Positions 1 through 6,939 are shown, numbered from the stretch's first letter. The stretch: 10,155 nt of DNA from Methanoregula sp. (GCA_013331015.1 DUHF01000068.1:1-10155), one strand, 5' to 3'. The notes: a model not told the origin generated them from the sequence alone. Numbers and translations: made by a program.

Positions 1-254
1 AGGCCAACCAGGACATGTTCCGGCGCAAAGTCGGGGCATCGGTGGTTGCCGTCCGCCGGGCCGGGGGAATCCATGCCTTTGACACCATGAACCATTTCTT
101 CTTCATCAGCCAGATGGTGGTGCCCGGCTCTTCCTACTGGAACATCGGAATCGGCCTTGCGCCGGGCGATGTGAATGGCGACGAGGAAGGGCTCAATACG
201 ATGAAGACGCTTGGCAAGAACATGGCGTGGCTGCTCAAAAAGATCAACGATTAA
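1..254 (+). CDS. Flavodoxin-fold NADPH-dependent FMN reductase-like protein (3' end only)
   Basis: Only the last 83 residues are in the window. The reading frame is open from base 3 and ends with TAA at 252-254; the gene starts upstream, so the ATG at 15 is internal. The C-terminal segment carries FRRKVGASVVAVRRAGG, then a Phe-rich stretch (NHFFFISQM), then VPGSSYWNIG and a GDVNGDEEG-TM-LGKNMAWLLK end. From memory, this pattern is typical of the NADPH-dependent FMN reductase / iron-sulfur flavoprotein group (flavodoxin fold) common in methanogens. Such proteins bind FMN and act as cytoplasmic electron carriers or quinone/FMN reductases. The N-terminal half, where an iron-sulfur cysteine cluster would be expected, is missing, so the two subtypes cannot be told apart. 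The next gene has its own TATA box, so the two need not be an operon. Confidence 0.75.
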   Translation, partial: ANQDMFRRKVGASVVAVRRAGGIHAFDTMNHFFFISQMVVPGSSYWNIGIGLAPGDVNGDEEGLNTMKTLGKNMAWLLKKIND

Positions 255-310
255 CCGCTCTTTTCAAGCACCGGTTATCGCGGGAGATCCCCCTCCCGCC
301 GCCCCCAACC

Positions 311-345
311 CATATAACCTCAAAACCGCTATTCTTCATCAGGAG
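311..345 (+). promoter_or_regulatory. TATA box and ribosome binding site of the CoA-transferase gene
   Basis: CATATAAC at 311-318 matches an archaeal TATA box. Initiation about 25 bases downstream would fall near 340, just before AGGAG at 341-345. That Shine-Dalgarno sequence lies 7 bases from the ATG at 353. The position of this site decides the start: it excludes the longer in-frame extension that would overlap the upstream gene. The promoter is predicted from spacing only. Confidence 0.5.
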
Positions 346-352
346 CACTGCG

Positions 353-1660
353 ATGAAATCGTACGAGCAGCAGTATAGTACCAAACTCACCACTCCGGAA
401 AAGGCCATGGAACACGTCACCAGCGGGGACACGGTCATATACGGCATGAGTATTGCCCAGCCTCCGGCGCTGCTTGCCGCGATTGCCGACCGGGCCCGTG
501 CCGGCGGGGTGAGCGGCCTGAAGATGTACACGTTCCTCCCCCGCGATCCCGCCGCCCGCACGGTCCTCTCTCCCGACCTTGCCGATACCATCGAGCACCA
601 CTCGTGGTTTGTCACCGCTGCTGACCGTGACTCGGTGAAGGTGGGCCTCAACTACCATGTCCCCAGTTACCTCCACCAGATCCCACAGCTCGTGGAGGAC
701 TACATGGAGACCGATATTGCGATGGCAACCGTCTCCCCCATGGACAAGGCCGGCTTCTTCAGCCTCGGGACAGCAAACGATTACTTCTCCACTGCGGCCC
801 GGACCTGCAAGAAACTGATCCTTGAGGTCAACCGCAACATGCCCCGGGTCTTTGGCGACTCCTTCATCCACCTCTCTGAAGTGACCGCCGTTGTCGAGAA
901 CCACGTGCCCTTAATGGAGCTGCCGCCATCCCCGGCAAAACCCGAGGACGATATTATCGGGCCGGCGATTTCGTCGATGATCCCGGACGGCGCCACCATC
1001 CAGCTTGGGATCGGGAATGTCCCAAACGCGGTTGCCCGTTACCTCATGAACCATTCAGACATCGGCATCCACTCCGAGATGTTCACGGAAGGCATGGTGG
1101 ACCTGATAGAAAACGGCGTGGCCACCGGCGCACAAAAATCGATCCACCCGCACAAGCACGTCTTCACCACCGCGGCAGGCACCCGGCGGATGTATGATTT
1201 CATGGACGACAACCCGGCAATCGAGAGTTATTCTGCTGCACATGTCTGCTCGCCGGCGGTTATTGCCAAGAACACGAAGATGATCTCCATCAACTCGGTG
1301 CTGGAAGTCGACCTGCTCGGGCAGGCCAATGCCGAGCACCTTGAAGGCGCGACCTTTTCCGGAACGGGTGGCCAGCTCGATTTTGTCCGGGGAGCGTTTG
1401 CCTCGAAAGGCGGCAAGTCGTTCCTTGCGTTCTATGCAACCGCAAAGGGCGGGACGATCTCCCGCGTGGTCCCGCAGCTGCCGCAGGGAGCGGTGGTCAC
1501 GACCCCTCGGGCCGACACCCATTACCTTGCAACCGAGTACGGGATCGTGGACCTGAAAGGCAAATCCACCCGCGAGCGGGCGCTTGCCATCATCAGCATC
1601 GCCGCCCCGCAGTTCCGCGACGACCTGACCCGGGCTGCCGAGGACATGTACCTTATCTGA
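353..1660 (+). CDS. Acetyl-CoA hydrolase / acetate (4-hydroxybutyrate-type) CoA-transferase family protein
   Basis: The 435-residue product has the length and layout of the acetyl-CoA hydrolase/transferase family (COG0427 type). These enzymes move CoA between acyl-CoA and a free carboxylate such as acetate, or hydrolyse acetyl-CoA, through a glutamyl-CoA thioester. Visible marks: an SPMDKAGFFSLG segment and VN-MPR-GDS-IH in the N-terminal domain; GIGNVPNAVA at the domain junction; IHSEMFTEG with Glu242 where the family has its catalytic glutamate; GTGGQ at 337-341 followed by DF-RGA and GGKS; and a C-terminal RALAIISIAAPQFRDDL. The frame stays open upstream to about 227, but AGGAG at 341-345 supports ATG 353. 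The protein is cytoplasmic, with no signal peptide. In a methanogen it could exchange CoA during acetate assimilation, but the true acyl substrate cannot be read from sequence. Confidence 0.9.
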   Translation: MKSYEQQYSTKLTTPEKAMEHVTSGDTVIYGMSIAQPPALLAAIADRARAGGVSGLKMYTFLPRDPAARTVLSPDLADTIEHHSWFVTAADRDSVKVGLNYHVPSYLHQIPQLVEDYMETDIAMATVSPMDKAGFFSLGTANDYFSTAARTCKKLILEVNRNMPRVFGDSFIHLSEVTAVVENHVPLMELPPSPAKPEDDIIGPAISSMIPDGATIQLGIGNVPNAVARYLMNHSDIGIHSEMFTEGMVDLIENGVATGAQKSIHPHKHVFTTAAGTRRMYDFMDDNPAIESYSAAHVCSPAVIAKNTKMISINSVLEVDLLGQANAEHLEGATFSGTGGQLDFVRGAFASKGGKSFLAFYATAKGGTISRVVPQLPQGAVVTTPRADTHYLATEYGIVDLKGKSTRERALAIISIAAPQFRDDLTRAAEDMYLI

Positions 1661-1694
1661 ACGGGTGCTTGCGGGGGCCCTGGTCCACGGGCAA

Positions 1695-1722
1695 CCTTTA
1701 TGCTCTCACCAACTGATGAGGG
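1695..1722 (+). promoter_or_regulatory. TATA box and weak ribosome site before the membrane-anchored protein gene
   Basis: CCTTTATGC at 1695-1703 resembles an archaeal TATA box and is close to CCTTTAATGCC before the gene at 5757. Its centre is about 27 bases from the ATG at 1726, so the transcript may start at or just before the codon (leaderless or nearly so). A GATGAGGG stretch at 1715-1722 could act as a ribosome site if transcription starts earlier. Confidence 0.4.
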
Positions 1723-1725
1723 ATT

Positions 1726-2547
1726 ATGGCTGGTGGAACGGGGCTCCCGTTACCTGCGGGCCGCGTGTTATGGCTCATCCTTCTTGCCGTTCTTCTCATC
1801 GTGGTGACTGTGCTTGCCGCACCGGTTGCCGCTTCCCCTGCGATCCAGCGGATGACGCCGGTCCCAAACGAGACCCTCGAGATCCTGATGCAGGGACCCA
1901 CCAAAGAGCCAACCCCGCTCCTGGTCAGGACAACCAGTACCCCGTCCGTGGCAAAACCCGCCACAAAACCCCCCGGCTTGATTGTGACACCGGATCCGGC
2001 CGGTGACGATGAATTTTTTGAGAACTCTCTCCTCCCCAAAGAGGAGGAACCGGAAGTTCAGGAGACTCACTACCCCTTCGATCGGTCATATGAGGATGAT
2101 GGCCTCCCGGAACCGGAAGAGACCGGACAATCCCCGGTGGAAGGCGTGCCTTCCCCTGCGGGCGATGCCTTTGATGACGTGGCGATCTCCCGTGATGAGG
2201 AGATCGACCGGTTCACCCAGGAGGTGCGGCAGGCAGACCCGGCCTTTGCGGAGATGACCGTTGACGACGATGCGGTGAGCCTCTCCTTCTCCCGCAAAGC
2301 CCGGCTGCTCGGCTTCATCGAGACCGGCTATATGGATGTCGTGCGGGTCACGCCCGGTGGATCGGTCGAGGTGGATCAGCCCTGGTGGCTCGGGTTTGCC
2401 GTTACGGATGACCGGAAGACCTCTTCTGATTATGCCACCATGTTTGAGAACTTCGACCAGAAAGCCAACCAGTTCTTCAACATCCTCAGCACGGCGAAAA
2501 AGAACGAAAAAGAGATGAACTCGTCCGTGGTCTCGAACCTGGTGTAA
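1726..2547 (+). CDS. Membrane-anchored or secreted protein, Pro/Thr- and acid-rich, unknown function
   Basis: I do not recognise this 273-residue protein. Residues 13-33 form one strong hydrophobic helix followed by APVAASPA, so it is either a cleavable signal or an N-terminal anchor placing the rest outside the cell. Residues 40-90 are rich in Pro and Thr, as in wall-spanning linkers. Residues 92-160 are strongly acidic (DDEFFEN, KEEEPE, DEEID). Residues about 160-262 look folded: EEIDRFTQEVRQADPAF, then strand-like segments (AVSLSFSRKARL, MDVVRVTPGGSVEV), a Trp pair at 220-221, and a helix ending in a Lys/Glu-rich stretch. No cysteines occur. The start is fixed by the hydrophobic segment directly after it. 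A hairpin follows the stop codon at once. It could be a lineage-restricted surface protein; any link to the kinase downstream is only positional. Confidence 0.7.
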   Translation: MAGGTGLPLPAGRVLWLILLAVLLIVVTVLAAPVAASPAIQRMTPVPNETLEILMQGPTKEPTPLLVRTTSTPSVAKPATKPPGLIVTPDPAGDDEFFENSLLPKEEEPEVQETHYPFDRSYEDDGLPEPEETGQSPVEGVPSPAGDAFDDVAISRDEEIDRFTQEVRQADPAFAEMTVDDDAVSLSFSRKARLLGFIETGYMDVVRVTPGGSVEVDQPWWLGFAVTDDRKTSSDYATMFENFDQKANQFFNILSTAKKNEKEMNSSVVSNLV

Positions 2548-2548
2548 G

Positions 2549-2564
2549 GCCGGGGTGCCCCGGC
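2549..2564 (+). repeat. Strong GC hairpin directly after the stop codon
   Basis: GCCGGGGTGCCCCGGC starts two bases after the TAA of the gene at 1726. It is a perfect inverted repeat of 7 bases around a TG centre, which would fold as a 6-bp stem with a 4-base loop. No T-run follows, so it is more likely a 3'-end processing or stabilising hairpin than a classical terminator. Confidence 0.4.
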
Positions 2565-2671
2565 AGGCACCGGCGCGTATGGGAGATGCTGCGGTCTATC
2601 CTGTGCCGGCAGTACCGATTCACCATTTCGCCAGTGCAGGCAGCGGTATTGCGTGAACCGGTTCCCGGTAC

Positions 2672-2704
2672 GGGGGAAAAAGCAGCTTCCTGCCCCCAGT
2701 TTTT
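2672..2704 (+). terminator. Candidate terminator upstream of the sensor kinase
   Basis: GGGGG at 2672-2676 pairs with CCCCC at 2693-2697, with a possible inner AAGC/GCTT pairing, and T5 follows at 2700-2704. The remainder of the spacer (2565-2671) shows no gene; the antisense frame over it is a shadow. The structure sits just upstream of the kinase promoter and would separate it from the preceding gene. Confidence 0.35.
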
Positions 2705-2720
2705 CCGGGAAGGGTTGAGA

Positions 2721-2760
2721 ATAAATACCGTCATGCAGATGGTATCCTGAGAAGTGAGGA
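2721..2760 (+). promoter_or_regulatory. TATA box and ribosome binding site of the sensor kinase gene
   Basis: ATAAATA at 2721-2727 is a TATA-like box in otherwise GC-rich sequence. Initiation would fall around 2748, giving a leader of about 20 bases that contains GTGAGGA at 2754-2760, 7 bases before the ATG at 2768. Confidence 0.5.
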
Positions 2761-2767
2761 CACAACA

Positions 2768-4858
2768 ATGGACCTGCGCAGGAAAGTGCTCTTTGGCTTT
2801 TTCATCATCATCATCGCCACCATGGTCGTTCTTGCCTCCCTGCCGGTCCTGGTGATTTTGGGAAATTACCAGACCTTAGAGTCCACCTATGTCCGTACCG
2901 ATGTCAGCCTTGTCCTGAAAAATCTGGAAGGAGAGATCCGGAGCCTTGAAGCCAATGCCCCCGACTGGGGGGCGTGGGATGACACCTACGCTTTTGCGCG
3001 GGGCGAAAAACCGGATTTTGCTGAAGTGAACCTTGTCGCTGCAACCTTTGAGACCCTCCGGGCCGGTTTCATCATCATCACGGACGAAGAGGGCACGATC
3101 CTCTACGCGGACGGGTACGACCTTGTCAATGGCACCGCAGAGCCGGTCAGCCCCGCACTGGTTGCAGAACTCGGAACGGGCGAAATCCTGTCGCGCACCC
3201 TCGGAGGGATGACCGGGGTCTCGGGATTCCTCAGCCTGCCCGAAGGCCCGGTCATCGTAAGTTCGTACCCGGTCCTCAAAAGCGACTACTCCGGGCCAGC
3301 CGAAGGCATGGTGATCATCGGACGCAGCGTTGCCGATACGGATATTCTCCGCACAAATGACGGGACTGTGCCCGCCGTCTCGGTTGGGCCGTTCGACCCG
3401 TCCACGGTCCGGCCGTCCGATCCCGCCCTGCTTCCGGGAAGTGGAAAAGAGGCGATCCTGGTCCGCCCGATTAACGATGAGCTGGTGGAAGGACAGACGG
3501 TTATCCGGGACATTTACGGTAACGATGCCATCCTCCTGACCATCGTGACACCCCGCAGCATCTACCAGCAGGGCAAGGAGACCATCCTCACCTTCATCCT
3601 GCTCCAGCTCGCCATCATCCTCGTGGTGGGGATCCTCGGCATCATCGCCCTTGATGGGGGAGTCTTTGCCCGTATGAACGCCATCAACGCGGACATCGCG
3701 GCCATCACCAGCAAGACCGGTGACGTTACCCGGATCCGGGCCGGTGGCAGCGATGAACTCTCGCGCCTTGCAGGTGCCATGAACGCCCTGCTCGACCAGA
3801 TCGAAAAGAACCAGGCCGACCTGTTGGAGAGCGAAGAGAAGTTCCGGTCGATCGTCGAGAGTTCGCCGAACCTGATCTGGGAACTGGACGCAGAAGGAAA
3901 ATTCCTGTACCTGAGCCCGACCATCACGAGCATCCTTGGGTATACCCCGGAAGAGACGATCGGACGATACATAACGGACCTGGTCCCTGAAGAGGAGAGA
4001 GATGCATCTATCCGGAAACTGGCGCAGTTGATCGCTTCGGACAATGAAATGATCTCCCTTGAGGTTCCTGCCCGTCACCGGGACGGGCGTATCGTCTTCC
4101 TCGATATCCGCCCGGCACGGCTGACTGCCCCGGCAGGGTCCCTGAAGGGATTCCGTGGGGTTGCCATTGACATCACCGAACGAAAGCATGCGGAAAGAGC
4201 CCTCCGGCAGCTCATAAAAAAACTCACCATCCTCTCCAGCATCACGCGCCACGATATCCTCAACCAGCTCTCGATCCTGCGCGGGTACCTCTTCCAGGTA
4301 AAGAAGAATGTTACGGATGAAAAACTCCTGACGTATATTGCAAAAGAGGAGTCAGCGGCAGGAGCCATTGAGCACCAGATCAGTTTCACCCGGGACTACG
4401 AGAATATCGGCGTCCACTCACCACAATGGCAGGATGTGGCAAAGACCGTTGAACTGGCGATCCGTCACCTGCTCCCCCTCCCGTTTACCGTGACGGTGCA
4501 TATCGATGGTCTGTTCATCTATGCCGACCCGCTCCTTGAGAAGGTTTTTTACAACCTTGTCGAGAATACCCTGCGGCACGGGGAGAAGGTCACCCGGATC
4601 ACGTTCTCCTGCCAGGAGTCGGAGGAAAGCCTGCTCATCGTTTATGAGGATGATGGGAATGGTATCCCGCCCGCCGATAAGGAGAACATCTTCAACCGGA
4701 AATATTACCGCCATACCGGTCTTGGCCTCTTCCTTTCCCGGGAGATCCTCGGGATGACCGGTATCGGTATTCATGAATCCGGCGAGGAAGGGAAGGGTGC
4801 ACGGTTCGGGATATCCGTGCCAAAGGGTGCGTTCCGGTTCAGCGACAAACTGGAATAA
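2768..4858 (+). CDS. Membrane sensor histidine kinase, CHASE4-HAMP-PAS-HATPase
   Basis: A 696-residue sensor kinase. Residues 8-31 form the first membrane helix. Residues about 35-265 are extracellular, with the CHASE4-type signature APDWGAWDDTYAF near 64-76. The second membrane helix is 272-294. A HAMP linker (about 295-350, ending in DELSRLAGAMNALLDQI) leads to a PAS domain (about 355-470, from EEKFRSIVESSPNLIWELD to VAIDITERK). The H-box is SSITRHDILNQL with His495 as likely phosphoacceptor. The ATP-binding domain shows the N-box FYNLVEN (Asn596, Asn600), the G1 box EDDGNGIP (Asp628) and the G2 box GLGLFLSREI. The protein would sense an external ligand and phosphorylate a partner. It has no receiver domain, and no response regulator is encoded nearby, so the partner is elsewhere. 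CHASE4-HAMP-PAS kinases are common in methanogens, including FilI; orthology to FilI is not claimed. Confidence 0.93.
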   Translation: MDLRRKVLFGFFIIIIATMVVLASLPVLVILGNYQTLESTYVRTDVSLVLKNLEGEIRSLEANAPDWGAWDDTYAFARGEKPDFAEVNLVAATFETLRAGFIIITDEEGTILYADGYDLVNGTAEPVSPALVAELGTGEILSRTLGGMTGVSGFLSLPEGPVIVSSYPVLKSDYSGPAEGMVIIGRSVADTDILRTNDGTVPAVSVGPFDPSTVRPSDPALLPGSGKEAILVRPINDELVEGQTVIRDIYGNDAILLTIVTPRSIYQQGKETILTFILLQLAIILVVGILGIIALDGGVFARMNAINADIAAITSKTGDVTRIRAGGSDELSRLAGAMNALLDQIEKNQADLLESEEKFRSIVESSPNLIWELDAEGKFLYLSPTITSILGYTPEETIGRYITDLVPEEERDASIRKLAQLIASDNEMISLEVPARHRDGRIVFLDIRPARLTAPAGSLKGFRGVAIDITERKHAERALRQLIKKLTILSSITRHDILNQLSILRGYLFQVKKNVTDEKLLTYIAKEESAAGAIEHQISFTRDYENIGVHSPQWQDVAKTVELAIRHLLPLPFTVTVHIDGLFIYADPLLEKVFYNLVENTLRHGEKVTRITFSCQESEESLLIVYEDDGNGIPPADKENIFNRKYYRHTGLGLFLSREILGMTGIGIHESGEEGKGARFGISVPKGAFRFSDKLE

Positions 4859-4911
4859 CCGGTCTGCTGTGGCGGGGTGAAACCCTCGTCTGCGGTGCTT
4901 TGTGCCAGCCC

Positions 4912-5655
4912 CTAAATCTCCACGGTCAGCCCGTCGGTTGCCGCGATGAGCCCGGGCGAGATCGCGGTAAACTCGTCCTGCACGGCAACCCGTTCATCGA
5001 GTGTTTTGTATACCTCCGCCCCAAAGTGGACGAGAGCAAGGCGCTTTGCATGTGCCCGCTGTGCGATCCCGATGGCGTCCTGCGGGTTTAAGTGCGGCCA
5101 GCCGGGGCTCTCCTCGCCGGGCTTCAAGGAGCATTCCGTGATGAACAGGTCGGAGTTCCGGGCAAGGATGGCGGCATTGTCGCAGACCCCCGTGTCCGTG
5201 CAGAACGCGATGACCTTTCCGTCAATCTCCACCCGGTAGCCATAGCAGGGGGCCGGGTGGACGAGCGGCCGGCACTCCACGGTGAACGGGAGGTTGTGGA
5301 CGCCCTCTGATAGTTCGGCAACCTGTACCGGGTACGGGAGCGATGCGAGCGGGACGGTGAACGGCTCGCCGCAGAAGGTCCGGAGGAGAGCTGCGCCGCC
5401 CGGCAGGGTATAGATCTTCAGGCCCTGCGTTAACCGGAGTTTGACGAGCGTGTGGAGCCCCGCGATATGATCGATGTGGAAGTGGGAGATGAAGAGGTAT
5501 ACCGGTTTCTCCTGCGAGATATACCGGTCGGCCTTTGCGATCCCGTTGCCGGCATCGAAGATGATGTCGTACTCCGCTGCCTGGATGAGGATGGAGACGG
5601 TGTTGCCGGTCGAGGTGTCGAACCAGCCGTTGGTCCCAAGGAATGTCACCTGCAT
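4912..5655 (-). CDS. RNase Z-like metallo-beta-lactamase-fold hydrolase
   Basis: This 247-residue cytoplasmic protein starts MQVTFLGTNG, the usual first strand of the RNase Z-like branch of the metallo-beta-lactamase fold. Metal ligands are visible: SHFHIDHIAG (His58, His60, Asp62, His63), His133 in LVHPAPCYGYR, Asp154 in FCTDTG, and His210 in LVHFG. Glu174 in ITECSL matches the conserved position after the Asp motif. Such proteins bind two metal ions and cleave phosphodiesters or other esters. It lacks an obvious flexible exosite arm and the typical 3' motif of true tRNase Z, so tRNA maturation is not assumed; small phosphodiester substrates are equally possible. The ATG at 5655 has no clear Shine-Dalgarno sequence, and the nearest AT-rich element lies only about 14 bases upstream, so the start is less certain than the family call. 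The gene is convergent with the kinase (53-base gap) and divergent from the gene at 5757. Confidence 0.9.
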   Translation of the reverse strand: MQVTFLGTNGWFDTSTGNTVSILIQAAEYDIIFDAGNGIAKADRYISQEKPVYLFISHFHIDHIAGLHTLVKLRLTQGLKIYTLPGGAALLRTFCGEPFTVPLASLPYPVQVAELSEGVHNLPFTVECRPLVHPAPCYGYRVEIDGKVIAFCTDTGVCDNAAILARNSDLFITECSLKPGEESPGWPHLNPQDAIGIAQRAHAKRLALVHFGAEVYKTLDERVAVQDEFTAISPGLIAATDGLTVEI

Positions 5656-5703
5656 GGTACATGGGTTTAATTGGGCAGGAGAAAAAGGGTGGCGGTGGGC
5701 GAT

Positions 5704-5748
5704 CCTTTAATGCCTCCCGGGGGCACTCGTTATTATCAGAGAGGAGGT
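5704..5748 (+). promoter_or_regulatory. TATA box and strong ribosome binding site of the anchored secreted protein gene
   Basis: CCTTTAATGCC at 5704-5714 is TATA-like, and GAGGAGGT at 5741-5748 is a near-perfect Shine-Dalgarno sequence 8 bases before the ATG at 5757. Initiation near 5735 would include it. The minus-strand hydrolase must use a separate start site within the same about 100-base spacer. Confidence 0.55.
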
Positions 5749-5756
5749 CATAACAA

Positions 5757-6599
5757 ATGAACCGGAATTTTTTCCTTTTAATCCTTGTTGCGTCCCTGTG
5801 CCTGTGCGTACTTCCGGCATTGGCAGTCATCCAGGAAGTCACGCTGAAGGGTACGGTATCTGCGCTCGATCGTGAGATGAACACCCTGACCATTGAGAAC
5901 CCGGCCCGGTACGGCTGCGATTATCCGGCCGGCGGGAGCCCGGTCTGCACGTTCACGCCTATCGACAGCGTGCCGGTGACCGGCGCCGTGCCCGACAGCG
6001 GTGCATTCACCGTCTTCAAGGTGGGGGATACCGTTGTTGCGACAAGCCTTGGGGGTGTTGGCGGGAACTGGATCACGCTTGCAAAACTCTATGGCCCCGG
6101 CCCGAACGAAGAGTACGTGACCGATCTCGTGGGCGACCCGGGCACGATCCAGACCCCGTTTGTTGGCGATTATGCGCTTGATATCGCCACGACTCCCGAC
6201 TGCACAACCTGTTCCGGTACCACCTGTACTGCGGTATCGGCAGAGGTGAAAGTGAAGAGCAGCGGTACTGTTGTCTTCTCAAAAGTCCTCCCGCCCCGGT
6301 ATTCTCTTGAGTATAATGGGCGTAACGACGGTTCGGCCATCGCGGTCACATTCGTGCACGGCGAAGCCCCGTCAACGACCTGTGCATCAGGAGTATACGG
6401 CATGACCGGCCCACAGCCCCTGTCGGTCTTTTTGGTGAATGTCGTGCCCCCGATAGGGTTTACGCCGCAGGATACCATACCGGCAGAGACTTCCGCCCCG
6501 GCTGCACCGGCCCCGACTACGAAGGCCCCGTTAACCGCTGCCGCCGCGTTCGGCGCGCTCTGTTTTGTTACGCTCGTCCTTGCAGGGCGAAAACCCTAA
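5757..6599 (+). CDS. Secreted cysteine-containing protein with C-terminal membrane anchor, unknown function
   Basis: The 280-residue product begins with a classic signal peptide: MNRN, a hydrophobic core at 5-19, and cleavage likely after LPALA (residue 23). The mature part opens with VTLKGTVSALDREMNTLTI, which resembles small beta-barrel repeats where a strand, an Asp turn and a strand follow in order. VGDTVVAT and NWITLAKLYG continue the beta pattern, so an OB-like fold is plausible. Six cysteines (54, 64, 149, 152, 157, 209) could form disulfides outside the cell; three lie in CTTCSGTTC. Residues 238-257 are a Pro/Thr/Ala-rich linker, followed by a hydrophobic helix (258-276) and a short basic end GRKP. 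That tripartite tail is the layout of archaeal surface proteins held in the membrane by their C terminus; no PGF motif is visible, so archaeosortase processing is not claimed. Function is unknown. Confidence 0.8.
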   Translation: MNRNFFLLILVASLCLCVLPALAVIQEVTLKGTVSALDREMNTLTIENPARYGCDYPAGGSPVCTFTPIDSVPVTGAVPDSGAFTVFKVGDTVVATSLGGVGGNWITLAKLYGPGPNEEYVTDLVGDPGTIQTPFVGDYALDIATTPDCTTCSGTTCTAVSAEVKVKSSGTVVFSKVLPPRYSLEYNGRNDGSAIAVTFVHGEAPSTTCASGVYGMTGPQPLSVFLVNVVPPIGFTPQDTIPAETSAPAAPAPTTKAPLTAAAAFGALCFVTLVLAGRKP

Positions 6600-6606
6600 A
6601 AAGGTT

Positions 6607-6642
6607 CCGGCCCCGGGCTGGAATCACCCCAATCCTTTTTTT
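6607..6642 (+). terminator. Hairpin plus T7 terminator after the secreted protein gene
   Basis: CCGGCCCCGGGCTGG at 6607-6621 is nearly self-complementary (one G-T pair) and T7 follows at 6636-6642. It lies 8 bases after the stop codon at 6599. The poly-T run alone is a plausible archaeal termination signal. Confidence 0.5.
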
Positions 6643-6670
6643 CCTGTGCGCGGTGCAAATCTTTTTATCC

Positions 6671-6722
6671 CTATAACAGGATTGATTTTTTATTTTCCGG
6701 AAGATGAGCGGAACGGAGGTGA
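6671..6722 (+). promoter_or_regulatory. AT-rich promoter and perfect ribosome site of the 69-residue protein gene
   Basis: The stretch 6660-6698 is unusually AT-rich and holds two TATA candidates: CTATAACA at 6671-6678, and TTTTTTATTTT around 6686-6696. The first would start transcription near 6698. GGAGGTGA at 6715-6722 is a consensus Shine-Dalgarno sequence 7 bases before the ATG at 6730. Confidence 0.5.
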
Positions 6723-6729
6723 GGTGAGG

Positions 6730-6939
6730 ATGGTGCGAGGTGGAAAGGGCCGGGCTGGCAGCAAGGCGGGCAACACACCTGCCGGGCCGGCTGTCCGGGG
6801 CGGCAGGAACAAGGAGTGGGTTCGGGCCGGTGCCGATGAGGATCCGCTGCGCGACCTGCGGGTGCAGGACGATGACTGGCAGGACCCCGTCAATGACGAG
6901 TACGTCTGGCCGCAGTTCGATGAAGAGATGGATGATTAA
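6730..6939 (+). CDS. Small charge-segregated protein, unknown function
   Basis: This 69-residue product has a sharply divided composition. Residues 1-32 are basic and Gly/Ala-rich (RGGKGRAGSKAG, VRGGRNK); residues 35-69 are acidic (ADEDPLRDL, VQDDDWQDP, PQFDEEMDD) and hold two of the three tryptophans. The reading frame is open upstream to about 6565, overlapping the previous gene, but the consensus ribosome site at 6715-6722 fixes ATG 6730. It is cytoplasmic and probably disordered, at least in the N-terminal half. I do not recognise the family. Nucleic-acid or protein binding through the basic half is possible but unproven. The good initiation site and own terminator argue that it is a real gene rather than a chance frame. 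Confidence 0.65.
   Translation: MVRGGKGRAGSKAGNTPAGPAVRGGRNKEWVRAGADEDPLRDLRVQDDDWQDPVNDEYVWPQFDEEMDD

Noticed and set aside
227..352. In-frame upstream extension of the CoA-transferase
   Set aside because: It would overlap the previous gene and cover the TATA box and AGGAG site. Family members start close to the MKSYEQQY position.
2803..2820. CATCATCAT-type short tandem repeat near the kinase start
   Set aside because: It only encodes a run of isoleucines in the first membrane helix and does not suggest a phase-variable repeat.
2876..4252. 458-residue open frame antisense to the sensor kinase
   Set aside because: It mirrors the kinase codons in a GC-rich genome, has no family motifs, no ribosome site and an implausible composition. 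The sense strand has complete kinase motifs.
5222..5893. 223-residue minus-strand frame across the hydrolase start and the divergent promoter
   Set aside because: It would cover the promoter and ribosome site of the gene at 5757 and overlaps the real hydrolase in another frame, with no recognisable motifs.
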